NCBI RefSeq assembly: GCF_030704535.1
Contig: NC_081815.1
Span: forward strand, 6,520,501 to 6,584,500
Length of the DNA: 64,000 nt
DNA from: Vitis vinifera
Taxonomy: Eukaryota; Streptophyta; Magnoliopsida; Vitales; Vitaceae
Direction of reading: 5' to 3'
Below are positions 46,927 to 58,646 of the stretch, in pieces. Numbering within the stretch: the stretch's first letter is position 1; the number at the start of each line of letters is the position of its first letter. The notes below the pieces were generated by a model. It did no database searches. It had not been told where the DNA came from and saw only the letters and a list, made by a program, of their open reading frames with translations. The position numbers and the translations under genes are program-made.

Positions 46927-49289
46927 ACACACACCCTTATACGAAGAAAACGTAGCCATAGGGAGAGAGAATGTGTCACTCTTCGCTACAAACGTAGCCT
47001 AGAGAGAGAAGTGGTTTTTCAAAAACGCTAGTGGTTTAGTGGTGGTGGCTACGGCTAGTCGGCTGCAGACGCCGCCCAATTTCAGAGGTGGAAAAGGTTT
47101 GGAAAAGCTCTTTTTGGAGGAGACTTTTGGTTGGCACGAGCATCTAGGATGGTAATCGGACGGTTACATGTTGAGACACGTGGAATAGGGTCGCTGTGAT
47201 ACTGGAGGTGTAATAAGACAAAGATATGTCTACGATGTTAGGGGGGAGCTACTCCACGTTAATTTAATGCGGCTGAGCTGTGGCTCCATCCTGTTGGGTG
47301 CCCTAGCCTGTTTACCACTTGTTTGGAAACTGAGAAGAAAATTCAAAATAGTGCCAAAGCCAAGACTTATCAAGAAATTTGTATTAAACGCTTGGTTAGG
47401 TTTTTAGATGGTACGTTGTAGGGTCCGTTTGCTCTACTTGCGCCCACCATTCAGATTTTTTCCATTTTTTTTCCGTCACAATATTTACAACATAAAAAAA
47501 AAAAAATTTATACCAAATGTATTAACAATTTTTTTATTTTTAAAAATAATAATAATTTTAATTTCTATATAAATTATATGAATTAAAATAAAAAAAATAT
47601 TAATAATTTTTATAAAACAGGTCAAAAATGGAAATTATTATCAAGATTTTTAAAACTTAATGGTATATGTTTTTAATACGTATTTTTATACTCTAATGAA
47701 GAAATGAATTAGCTATGGATTTTTATTTTTTATTTTTAAAAATCAAATCCAGGAAGATAATATATAATAACATTTTAAAATAATGACGTGGCAAGGATCT
47801 ATCGGTAAGTTGGTCCCAAGGAGAGACAAATGAGCTGCATGGAGCCAAAACCCCAAATTACGTTCCCTCCGGAAAGCGACCTTGGCAGACACGCGTCGAG
47901 CGTAAGTTAAACTGGACCACAGGGTGGTCCCCACATCGAAGCACGCGCCATCCAACCACCAATTACAATCCTACGTCTGTAGAAAAGGCTCGTGGGAGTG
48001 GGGACCGCGGAAAATTTTGACAATTCCGGGAGTGGGAGGGGCGCGTCGGTGGGTGGCGCTGCCGAGTCCACGCGCCAAAGGGGAGAGGAGCCCCCCCACC
48101 GTACCAAAGCCGAAAGGCGTGGGAGGTGTGGGCCCAGCGGTATACTACTGCCAACTTCTGGTGGGCCCCAGGTCTCGACTGAGACCACGTGTCGTGACGT
48201 AGAATGGTCCCCTACCTACTCGCTTTGTCCTGCCCTCAGCTGGACGGCAATTCCACCCATTCCCAACTCACTCCAATTTTGCTTTCTCCATTTTTTTTTC
48301 TTTTTTTCTTTTTTAATCTTTTTATAAGTTTTGTTTTCTGGTGACTGGAATTTCCAACTCTATCTCCATTCTCAACTACTTATCGACGTGGCCGATTATT
48401 CTAATTATTTAACTGATATTTGTTTGCTTGATTCTTTGCTTCTATATATCTCCTTCCTATAATGATCTATTACACAGTACTTCATTAGCGTACAGCTTTA
48501 TGTTACGACTCACACTTTATTACCTCAAAGACATCGAAATACCTATAAAATTATTATAAATACTTAGATATTTCAGTCCATAATTTGTATATATTAGTCT
48601 ATCTTTTTTTTGGCTTATCCTACACCATATAATTAATAGGATATAACATAAAATAAGAAATATCGAGTTTATTTGGTCATATACTTTAAAAATAATCTTT
48701 TATTTTTAAATTAAAAATAAATAAAATTTATAAAAAATTATTTTATGAAATTTTATTTTTTATATTATGAATTTTTGTTTTGCTATATATACCGTCGATA
48801 TCATTATCTTATATATTTATTAAGATTATTAATTTACCAAGGATTTATCGTATTTGAGAAAGCAACGTTATGAGGTGGGATGGCTTTGCCACTCAAAACT
48901 TTTTGTCCCCCCCGTATTTTCCCACCACCTCCTCTTTCCTCACCCATGGGAGAATATGATTCCATACATCAATGGCAGTTACTTTTTCCTATCATTACAA
49001 TAATTTTTATTTAAAATATTTTTAATAGAAGTATTTTTTGAGAAATATTTATTTAAAAAAATTACCTATAAAATGTTTCTTTATAAAATATTATAAATGA
49101 TTTTTCAAAATTTTAATAATGTTTTCTAAATTTGATCAGGCACGTCATCTTTTTTCAAAAACACATTTTAAATTAAAGGGGTTCTTTGAATCATGGTCAA
49201 ACAAAGTCTTAAGAGTTAGAGTGGTTTTAAGAACAACTTTGAGTTTTAAAAGTGTTTTAAAAAAATTTAGATATTTGACAAAATTTAAG
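46927..49289. other. KNOX upstream region, GC-rich patch, AT-rich spacer
   Basis: 46927-47460 is mixed upstream sequence. About 47870-48270 is a GC-rich patch with ACGT-core motifs (CCACGTGTC, TGACGTAG at about 48183-48200) and a perfect inverted repeat GGTCTCGACTGAGACC. Overlapping frames on both strands in the patch look like stop-poor GC-rich DNA. 48280-49289 is AT-rich spacer. Confidence 0.5.
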
Positions 49290-49662
49290 ACCCATAAAAA
49301 CAGTTTTTTGTTTTCTAAAACAAGGAAACATGTTTGACAATTAAAAATTATTTTAATTTTCTATTTTTAAGAATAGAAAATAAGATATTTTCAAATAATA
49401 TCTTTAACTTGTTTATGTTATTTTCATTTATCTTTAAAAAAATAATTATACAAACATAAAGATTGATTAAAAATAAAACACTAGATATAAAAATTATTTT
49501 TAAAACACATCTAAAAATATTAAAAACAGTTTAAGAACATTTTAGTTTTTCCAACGGACTTTTGTTATACATAACATTATAAAACAATTTTTACAAACAG
49601 TTCTCAAAAACCATTTTTCAAAAATATTTTCGAAAACAATTACCAAACAAACTCTTATAAAA
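49290..49662 (+). mobile_element. AT-rich TIR element (family A)
   Basis: The right end AAACAATTACCAAACAAACT and core AAAAAAATAATTATACAAAC followed by AAAATAAAACACTAGATATA match other copies. It is one of the best-preserved copies in the window. Confidence 0.65.
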
Positions 49663-50053
49663 CATGTTTAAAAATATGAAAAATCATTTATAGTATTTTT
49701 TAAAAGAAACACTTAATGAGTAGTTCTTATAAATAGACAAAACACTTTTACTAAAAATATTTTAAATAAAAATACTATTAAACACACTTTTAATTTTATT
49801 TTGTTTCTAAAAAAATGAAATAAAACGAAATATTTAAATAAATATCAAGATTATGATAAAATAATATTTAAATAGAATAGCATCACTCTTATTATTTAAC
49901 ATCTTCAAAAATTTTAATTCAATAAATAATTTTTTTTTTTGTTTAATACATTTTATCTCTCAACCTAATGCATGTTTTGCATATTGTCCTATTAAATTTA
50001 AAATCGAACGCATTACTTTCCAAGTTTCTTAAATACCAATACTATACATTTTT
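49663..50053. other. AT-rich spacer
   Basis: A diverged palindromic MITE-like stretch lies at about 49680-49790; nothing else was recognised. Confidence 0.4.
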
Positions 50054-50993
50054 TTGTTGGACAATATTAGTTTTAATGGATGGAAATGTTGTACATGACT
50101 AAATAAGTAAAGGTAAATTTATAAATTAAATCACCCAAAAACCCTAAATAGAGTCCCCATCGTTCTTCTTCTTCGTCAGTTTGAAAACCCCTAGCCCAAT
50201 AACATTGATGAGTTGGGATGAAAAATAGAGTGTTATGGAATTAGGTGATATTTGTTTTTTGGCTGAATAGAAAAAACCAAATATTTTATTGGACAAAATT
50301 AGTTTCAATGGATGGAAATGCTACACATGACTAAATAAGTAAGGGTAAATTTATAAATTAAATCACCCAAAAACCCTAAACAGAGTCCTTCTCATTCTTC
50401 TTCTTCTTCTTCTTCCCCAATAACATTGATGAGTTGGGATGAAAAATACAAGTATTATGGAATTAGGTGATATTTGTTTATTGGTTGAATAGAAAAAACC
50501 AAATATTTTGTTTGACAAAATTAGTTTCAATGGATGGAAATGCTACACATGACTAAATAAGTAAGGGTAGATTTATAAATTAAATCACCCAAAAACCCTA
50601 AATAGAGTTCCCCTCGTTCTTCTTCTCCTTCATCGTCAGTTTGAAACACTTAGCCTGATAACATTGATGAGTTGAGATAAAAAATATAAGTATTATGAAA
50701 TTAGGTGATATTTGTTTCTTGGTTGAATAGAAAAAACCAAATATTTTGTTGGACAAAATTAGTTTCAATGGATGGAAATGCTATACATGACTAAATAAGT
50801 AAGGGTAGATTTATAAATTAAATCACCCAAAAACCCTAAACAGAGTTCCCCTCGTTCTTCTTCTCATTCGTCGTCAGTTTGAAACACTTAGCCCAATAAC
50901 ATTGATGAGTTGGGATGAAAAATACAAGTGTTATGGAATTAGGTGGTATTTGTTTTTTGGTTGAATAGAAAAAATCAAATATTTTGGTTTTTT
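50054..50993 (+). repeat. Tandem array, four units of about 222-238 bp
   Basis: The marker GGATGGAAATG recurs at 50078, 50310, 50532 and 50770 (spacings 232, 222 and 238 bp). Each unit also carries AAATCACCCAAAAACCCTAAA, a CTCGTTCTTCTT-type CT-rich block, AACATTGATGAGTTG, and TTAGGTGATATTTGTTTxTT, the last being one end of the family B MITE. The final unit runs into a nearly whole family B element. Confidence 0.88.
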
Positions 50994-51150
50994 CTATTCA
51001 ACTAATTGACATTATCCAATATAATTAAAATGAACTTGTTATCAACATGTTTAGTTTAGGTATATTGGTTGATATCAATAAGTTACTTCTAACTTAATGG
51101 ATAAAGTCAAATATTTTAGTTTTTTCTATTCAGTTATAAAACAGACAGGG
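50942..51150 (+). mobile_element. Family B MITE copy closing the tandem array
   Basis: The left end TTAGGTGGTATTTGTTTTTT matches the 18692 element. The second arm is present in inverse orientation to about 51140 (AGTTTTTTCTATTCAGTTAT), but the extreme right end has diverged (ACAGACAGGGG), so no target duplication is visible. Confidence 0.7.
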
Positions 51151-51929
51151 GCAAAAAAGAATTTGTTTATTTTTATTTAAAAAAAAACGTGTCAATAGTG
51201 GCCAAAAGGTAAGATTGAGCAGTGAACTATAAATAATTGGTTTGAAAAAGAAAGATTAAATTTCAGATTATGATGATTGATTTGTAAATGATGGAAGGTA
51301 TAATGGCATTAGAGGACGTCAAAATTGAAATGAGAGGGGCCACCATTATGCTGTCGAAGCTCCAAAATCATCTTCAAGTCGAGGATCAAAACCAAATTTC
51401 AACCTCTATATGATTTAGTAATGTGTCACGTTGACTGTCAACAGAATAAAGTTGATAACCTTTCAAAATAATTAGTAAATATTATTAAGAATTTTCAATC
51501 TTTTTCCAAACACTACATAACATGTGAAAGATGTGATTGGTTGAAAAGCTGACTACTAATCTGAGTGATGAGCATGAATAAAGAAATAATATATCTAGTT
51601 TCGTTATGAGTAGACATTTCACCTATATATTTTAATAATCCCCAAGCTCTGGATATTTTTTTTGAGATATGGGTTCGTGACGTGATTACATTAAATCATA
51701 TTAATTCAATTATTACTAGTCAAAAAATTATTGAAAAAGCTAGTAAGAATACCATAAGATACGTTTTTATTATCGGATGAAAATACGTTAAGTCTTTTAT
51801 AATATTCGACTTTTATTATTTGGGCAATTCCGTCCTCATGTTTAGGAGCTATATTCTTGTATTAATCTTTTTTCTTAATAGGACATTTCCATAAAATGAA
51901 TTTATGATCTTCGTATTAATATTAATTTG
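51151..51929. other. Intergenic, nothing identified
   Basis: No coding exon or repeat end was recognised. Confidence 0.5.
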
Positions 51930-52545
51930 GGTTATTTGATTACAAGGATCATTGAAAACATAAGATCTATTTGACAATTATTTTTTAGAACAATTTTATG
52001 TTATTTAGAACAAAAACACAGAAAATAAGTTTGACAATAAAAAACTATTTTTTGTTATTTTTCATTTATTTTTTTAGAGTTATTTTAAGAAATAACTCTA
52101 TAAACATGTAGAATAATTAAAAATAAAATACTAGATGCAAAAATTATTTTTAAAATATATTTAGAAATATTAAAAAATATTTTAGATTTCTAAATAGACT
52201 TCTATTTTATAAAAATTAGATAATAATTTTAAAAAATTATTCTCAAAACTATTTTTTAAAATTTTTTTGGAAAACAATTATCAAACAGATTCCTAATTTT
52301 GGATATTTAATCCTCAATCATTTTTTCATCTCGTTATGACAAAAATATCCTTATTATTTTCTTATAAATATAACTTTTAAAAAAAAAACTATATATAAAC
52401 ATTTGAAATGATAAAGAGTATTTATGTCAAAAGTGAATTATTTTTTAAGTAAAAAGATGGAAATTGTTAGATTAATAAATTTAAGAATTATTTCATCTAT
52501 TTTAATAAATTAATTTTACTAATTTTGGGATTGAACTTTAATCAT
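51930..52545 (+). repeat. Dispersed repeat family C, copy 3, interrupted
   Basis: The left part TTATTTGATTACAAGGATCA at about 51933-51962 and the right part (from TAATTTTGGATATT, about 52293 on) are contiguous in the 22440 copy but are separated here by a family A element. The right part includes ATGACAAAAATATCC and TTTTTAAGTAAAAAGATGG. Confidence 0.55.
51963..52292 (+). mobile_element. AT-rich TIR element (family A) nested in family C
   Basis: The left end TCTATTTGACAATTATTTTT and right end GGAAAACAATTATCAAACAG are inverted. The core AAGAAATAACTCTATAAACA followed by AAAATAAAATACTAGATGCA matches the family. Confidence 0.65.
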
Positions 52546-53339
52546 CTTATTTAAAAATCAATTAATCTTCGAGGGTATTTATGACATTCCATTATCATCA
52601 TTGAATGATTTATCTTCGAGTTTAAAAACAATAATATTATTTTTAATATTAATTTAATGAACAGAAATTAATTAGTCGTTTGACTTGTAGATTTTAAGGA
52701 ATATGTTGAGTATTTACGAAAAGCATAGAGATGATGATGTGGATAATGACACTGATGTAAGTACCTAGGAGGCGACGACAGTGAGCGTGTAATTATACGT
52801 ACAGAACATATTCGATAATTAAATGTAATATTAATTATTTTAAATTTTATTATACTGCACATGGGACGTGGGCCCCACCCATTAATTTTGAAACCAATGG
52901 TCTGAAGGTATTTTGTCCAAAATATCCCATTCAAAAAGTTGGGGTTGTTATTTTTTCAAATTTGAATATTATTTTAATTTTTTTAATTGTGTTCTTTTCT
53001 TTTTTCTTTTTTTAAATTTATTTTTTTATTTCTCAATATTAAATTTTCAAAATATTTTTTATATTTTCAATTATAACTAAGTATACTATGAAAAAAAATC
53101 TAAAATATCTATATTTATTTAAAATATAATATATTTTTAAATAATTATTTAAAATTTATATTTTATCAGAGATTCATAATTTTTTTTATTTCATAAATTT
53201 TCATTATGCTAAATTTATAAAAAATTATATTTACTATTCTAAATAGAATAAAACTAATTTTAGTATCAACTTATAAAAGGACCTAAGGGCATGTTTGATA
53301 TTATATCTAAAATACATTTAATAACCAATAAAACAAACA
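52546..53339. other. Intergenic, AT-rich, nothing identified
   Basis: A short patch of higher GC at 52860-52900 contains GGGCCCCACCC. No gene. Confidence 0.5.
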
Positions 53340-53930
53340 ACGGTCTTTTATATTTTTTAAAACAATATTTTCGAAAAAAGGAAAACATGATTAACAATCA
53401 AAAATTATTTTTTGTTTTCTATTTTTAATAGTAAAAAATATGACATTTTTAGATAATATATTTTAGTTTTTTTTTTATTATTTTTACTTATTTTTTAAGG
53501 GTTGTTTTAAAAAATAACTATATAAAGATATAAAATAATTAAAAATAAAATACTAGATATAAATTTTATTTTAAAAATATTTTAGATTTATAAACAAACT
53601 TTTATTTTACAAAATATCAAACAATAATTTTTAAAAACTATTTTTGGTTCTTAAAAACTGTTTTTTTAAATTATTTTTAAAAAACAATCATCACATATAT
53701 TTTATTTTTTTTAAAATAGTATTTTCAGATAAAATATTTTAATTGTTTTCAATTATTTTGATTTATTTTTTATAATTGTTTTAAAAATTAATTATATTAT
53801 TTATTTTTAAAACATATTTTAAAGTATAAAAAATTATTTTAAATTTTCAAACATTATACACAATATTATAATTGTTTAAAAATGTAGTTAAAAATAAAAT
53901 TTTAAAGTTATTTCCGAAAATAGTAACTGG
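53340..53930 (+). mobile_element. Family A element plus a partial second copy
   Basis: 53340-53700 matches the family (AAAAAATAACTATATAAAGA core, then AAAATAAAATACTAGATATA). 53700-53930 repeats the middle of the element in more diverged form, suggesting two adjacent insertions or a duplication. Confidence 0.55.
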
Positions 53931-54920
53931 AGACGACCTGAAGTCAAATCCCAGTCTGGGCGCAAATCAGTAAATCACTATCATAGTCCTTGAATTACCA
54001 AAATGCCCCCAACCGGCCAGAAGGTACGCGGCTCAGTCTGACAAATTTGGGGCATGATTAGGAATCTGGGTCCCTGCCTGCCTAGGACATGGAGGTTTCA
54101 TTCTCTCCTCAATCAGAAGCTGCCACGTTTTAATATTTGGACTGTTATGTGGGGCCCACTCCCAAGAGAGACAATACTAGTAGCCACTGACACGGCTTCT
54201 TCCTTCACTAATCCACGAATCACAAGTTTTACAGTTGGCAGGATAGATATCCACCCACGCGCATTGTGATGGCGTGACAGTTCTTACTGTCATAGGAAGT
54301 TTTTGAGCCATATGTAAACTGTGATTGGGTGGTGCTTTCAATACAACTTTGAGCGCGTGCTTTAAAGCTTTCGTCCATTTTGGGGAACGAGGGAATGCAC
54401 GCTTGCCCTTATTTATCATCCCATCCGTATTTTCTTTTCTCCCCAGTCCCTGTCCGGTTATTTATTTATTATTATTAAATTAAAACAAAATAATAATTTT
54501 CCACACTTAATTAGTTAATTCTAATTTCTACGATATATTATTGTATAAGTTTTCTTGAATAGACACAAATCATTCTAATATTTTGGGAAACAAAATATTA
54601 GGTATTTAGAGTTTTTCTGAAGCAAAACATCCATTGACACTAATTTTGGGAATTGCTTTTGGCTTAAAAGCTTTTTTTTTTAAAAAAAAAACATACTAAA
54701 TATTTTTAAAAAAATCACTTATAATATTTATAAAAGAAAACACTTGATACATAATTTTTGTAAAAATATTTTCAAATAAAATACTTCAATGAAACATATG
54801 TGAAAAAGACTTTTTTAGCTTATATTTGTTTTTTTTATTTTTTGTTGAAGATAATTTGCTTTCCTACTTTCTCATGACTTGTTATAAATTTTTGACTAAA
54901 TAAAAAAAATCAAATATTTA
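53931..54920. other. Intergenic; mixed then AT-rich
   Basis: 53931-54440 has gene-like composition, but the frames at 54054-54269 and 54177-54419 are not recognisable. 54440-54920 is AT-rich. Confidence 0.45.
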
Positions 54921-55125
54921 GGATAATATTTGTTTTTGATCGAATATGAAAAACTAAATATTTTAACTTTTTTTATATAACTAAAACTAACATATTAATA
55001 TCAATCAATATGATTAAAACGAACTTATTATCACTAGATTTGATTTAATCATATTAATTGATATTAACAAATTATTTTTATTACTTTAACGTTTTCTAAA
55101 TAAATAAAAAAGTAATATGTTTATT
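54921..55125 (+). mobile_element. Family B MITE, diverged copy
   Basis: It starts GGATAATATTTGTTTTTGAT after TTA and shares the internal ATATCAATCAATATGATTAA and inverted ATATTAATTGATATTAAC blocks with the 18692 element. The right end is unclear. Confidence 0.6.
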
Positions 55126-58100
55126 TTTTTATTTTTTTAATATTTAACAAAAATAATATATTACAAAAACAAATAATCTAATATTTAACATTATTAAGTA
55201 CTATTTAATTTTAAGCTAAATTTAAAATTAACTAAAAAAACAAGCACCAACTTAATCCTCTTATACCTCCTATTAAATAAGAATAATAAAAGAATTAAGT
55301 GGGAACCAGTGGGAACCAAAGAAGCAGTGGAGGGATTATATAATAAACAAAGAAGCAGTGGGAACCACATAATGTGGAAATGAAGCACAATGATGATGTA
55401 AGCATGTCTAAGGTAAAGCTTTTTTGGGTGTCTCTGTCTTCTTGGAGATGTCTATATATGTTTATGGGGTTGAGGGTAATCACCATTATTTGCAGTATCT
55501 TTTTCATAAAAGGCCACAGATGGGTGTGCATGGAATCAGATAACAACACTGTCTCCTGCCCCTTTGTGCTCTTCGCTTCATGGGATCCTCTGCTGAATGC
55601 AGGCCATCAGAGAATATTTAATAATAATAATAATATTATTATTTAAATTTATTATTAAAAACAAGTCCTTAGATTGTAGGGTCAGCATCGTTTTTATTCT
55701 AAAGTAATGGGATGCATCTTGGAGATTTTGTGACATCATGCCCGGGTGGATTGCCATCATTCATCATATAAAAAATGAGCTGGCCGGAAGGCCCTTCTTC
55801 TTACGCCATCCTTCACACACCCATTTGTTATCATAACCAACTTCCATTTAAGCCACTAATGTTTGGCTTAGGAAGCCCTTGGGTGCATATCAATAGATAC
55901 TTTGGATCATTTGATTCAATGAATTGTAATAGGATCATAAGAGGGTTCTTTTTGGTTTATTTGTCATTAACTCGAAATCAAGATCTTAATGATCATAATC
56001 TTGACGATCTTCTCGAAAATCGACCAAATGCATTATTGGGTGACGTTGTATTTTGTTTGATGTGGAATAAATAACAGATCCACCATAGTGTTTTCAAGAT
56101 TTAATGTTAGTTATATTTGACTAATTACTGCAATGAATAGTAAAATTCGAATTGATTTGAGATTTTGTTTTGTTCTTTTCTCAAAGTTTGAGAATAAGGG
56201 CATGTGATTTTGTTTCCCACCTCTTCTTTTTTCACTTTGGAAGCCATAATGTGCTTGCCATGAAAAAGTTGGAAATGATGGCCAAAAGGGCTAAATGCCC
56301 ATGAGAGTTACATCAACTCAATAGTTGTAAAATTTACATTTGATGTAAATTAGATTTGCACTTCTGCTGCAATACCCCCATGTGATTGTGTTTGTTGAAA
56401 GAAGATTTTGGAAGGCTTGTGAAGTTGGGGGTCTCTCTTAAAATGATGATCCCTTGAGAAATGGTCTAAGCTCCATGCTTAAAAGCCCAACCTTAATGGA
56501 CCCACAGATGAGAGGTGTGAGGTGAGGGGGGGTATGAAGCGCAAATGAAGCCCTCCAAACAGGAGTCCCATCCTTATACCACAACCTCCAAAGTGTAGGT
56601 GGGTTTGATTAGATTGGGTTTGAATTCAATCATTCAGAGGTGAAGAAGGGAATGAGTTGAAACAGACTGAGAGGAAAGGGATGTTCATCATTATTACCAC
56701 CATATCTTATCTTATTCACTTGATGATTGGACAATGTTTTTAGGCTTGTTAGGACATATTTGTGGTAAGGGCATGAGAGCCCTTGGCAATGGGCGTTGTG
56801 ATGTGCTCTTCCCACCATCCACAGGGCAGCATTTATAGCCCACTCCCTGCCATCCCTGCTTCCCCTGGTGGCCCAGAATCAACACCTTTTAGGGGACCTT
56901 TTCTTGCTGTACCAATTTGGCAGGATGTCAGTGGTCCCCTACTAATTTTTTTCTGAAGGGAACCTTACAAGGGACAGCAGAACTGGAGCCTTTGACAAGG
57001 GTCACCCTTACTAGGGACAGTGGAGCCCTTTAGAAGGGTCACAACCCCACTTTCTCTATTTCATGAGAAGCCAGTGACAGAGCTTGGAGATACTTTTCTG
57101 TTTGGTCTGTCATGACTCCTCGGTTCTAAAACCTACATGACTTCATACACTCAACCCTTCTTTGTGGTGCTAATCCTCCAATGTAAGATGCTAAGTAATG
57201 TTATTTATACCATTTAATATAAATGATAAAATTTATATGGGTACAAATAAATAAGATTAAACTACGAATCTAAACACCTAATTAATAGTATTTTCTCGAT
57301 AGATATCGAAAAAAGTACATTTAAATAGTGTAGTCTAACCCTCCTCCTCCTCCTCCTATATATACACTTGGGGATATGAGTTGACCCAGGAACACAACCT
57401 TCAATAATTGGAACATAAAATGCTCTTTGCCTATGGGTTCACTCTCCAATTTTTGTTTGCTTTTCCCAATCTACAGCCCTTGCCCCTTTTTGATTTTATG
57501 GATGATGTTTGAACCTTTTTCATGATATATAATAAACCAAAGCCAAAGGTGATAAAGCTTAGTTTGAAAAACAGGTGTGAAAGCAAAAGGGTACTACTTT
57601 CTTTTAAGCAAAGCAGGCAACAACCCCAAGGGTCAATGCAGTGGACATGGCACATGATTAAAATCCCATCAAACCAAGGACATTAGGATTGTTTCATTCA
57701 TTGCATTTCCATTTTGACATGTAATGTTGCCATATACTACTTCACTCAATCTTGCAGCTTTAGAAAGTGTCACATGCAAGATTGCTGGAATATTTCTTGG
57801 TATACATAGTGGGTGGAAAATTCTCTAGGTATACTGTAAGGATAGGGTGTTACAGGGTGGTGATTAATGATTAATGAATAAAGCAGATTACTGATTGAGG
57901 TGGTTGGTCCCAAGTAGATGATTGGGTTGCTTTGTGGTCAATGGGACTGCACTTCTTGGCTGAGCAGCCTAAGAGATGAGCTATACTAGGGCTGAGGGTT
58001 CTTGGTAGATCCTGAGGCTCAGCATCAGCTCTGCAGGCGCTAGGCACTAGACAGGCTCTGGTCATGCAGGCGGCAGGTCCATTTTCTGGATTTCTTGAAC

Positions 58101-58135
58101 TGATTCAAACCCTGCAGGCATTGGGTTGGATCCAC
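55126..58135. other. Intergenic, no gene supported
   Basis: It contains an (AAT)n-like patch at about 55618-55640 and two possible promoters: minus-strand CTATAAATGC at about 56833-56842 and plus-strand TATATATACAC at about 57357 after a CTC-rich run. Short frames nearby (for example 56630-56818 minus) carry no recognisable domain. An unannotated non-coding transcript is possible but unproven. Confidence 0.45.
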
Positions 58136-58485
58136 CAATGTTTTAAAAACCGGACCGGACCGGCCGGTCCAACCGGTTCAACCGTCGACCGGTCACATTT
58201 CCGGTCCGGTCCATTCTATTAAACCGTTTAACTATTGGACCGGTTACGAACCGCCTGAACCAGCGGTCGAACCGGTGAACCGGAAGAACCGGACGGTTCT
58301 AAACGAACCGAACAGTCCATATGGGCCCATTATTTTGCAAGCCCATTGTATAAAATATTAGAAGCTGTAGGCTAAAAAACATACTGGGCCAAGTCTTTAC
58401 ATGACAAAGCCCACACCCTTAGCATTTAAGTAGGCTCAGTCTTGAACCCACAAGGTGGACATGCTGTAGCTTTCAACAAGGATGC

Positions 58486-58537
58486 CTTTTATAGGCCTCC
58501 TTTGCACCCTTATTTCTCTCACAAACCGATGTGGGAT
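58486..58537 (-). promoter_or_regulatory. snRNA-type promoter: USE plus TATA
   Basis: On the minus strand ATCCCACATCG (58527-58537) matches the plant snRNA upstream sequence element RTCCCACATCG exactly, and TATAAAAG (58486-58493) follows after 33 bp. In plant snRNA genes a spacing near 33-34 bp directs Pol II and one about 10 bp shorter directs Pol III, so this spacing is Pol II type. No known U-snRNA sequence follows. Confidence 0.6.
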
Positions 58538-58581
58538 TGCAAACTAATATGATAATGAAAAAAACTTAACAAATATGCAAC

Positions 58582-58646
58582 ATGAGGATTTGAAGCTGGG
58601 ACCTCAGGTTTAGTAAGTGAATTAGGATACCACTCGGCTACACGTG
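58582..58646 (-). other. tRNA-like segment (Pol III A and B boxes)
   Basis: On the minus strand TAGCCGAGTGG fits an A box, and about 36 bp later GCTTCAAATCC differs from the B-box consensus GGTTCRANTCC at one key position. A T-run follows at about 58552-58566. Stem pairing is poor, so it is not a functional tRNA gene; it resembles the head of a tRNA-derived SINE or an old tRNA fragment. Confidence 0.45.

Noticed and set aside
47907..48327. Several overlapping 60-111 codon frames
   Set aside because: GC-rich patch with frames open on both strands; no splice-consistent gene or known protein.
55374..56074. 90- and 99-codon plus-strand frames
   Set aside because: No conserved domain, no splice or promoter support.
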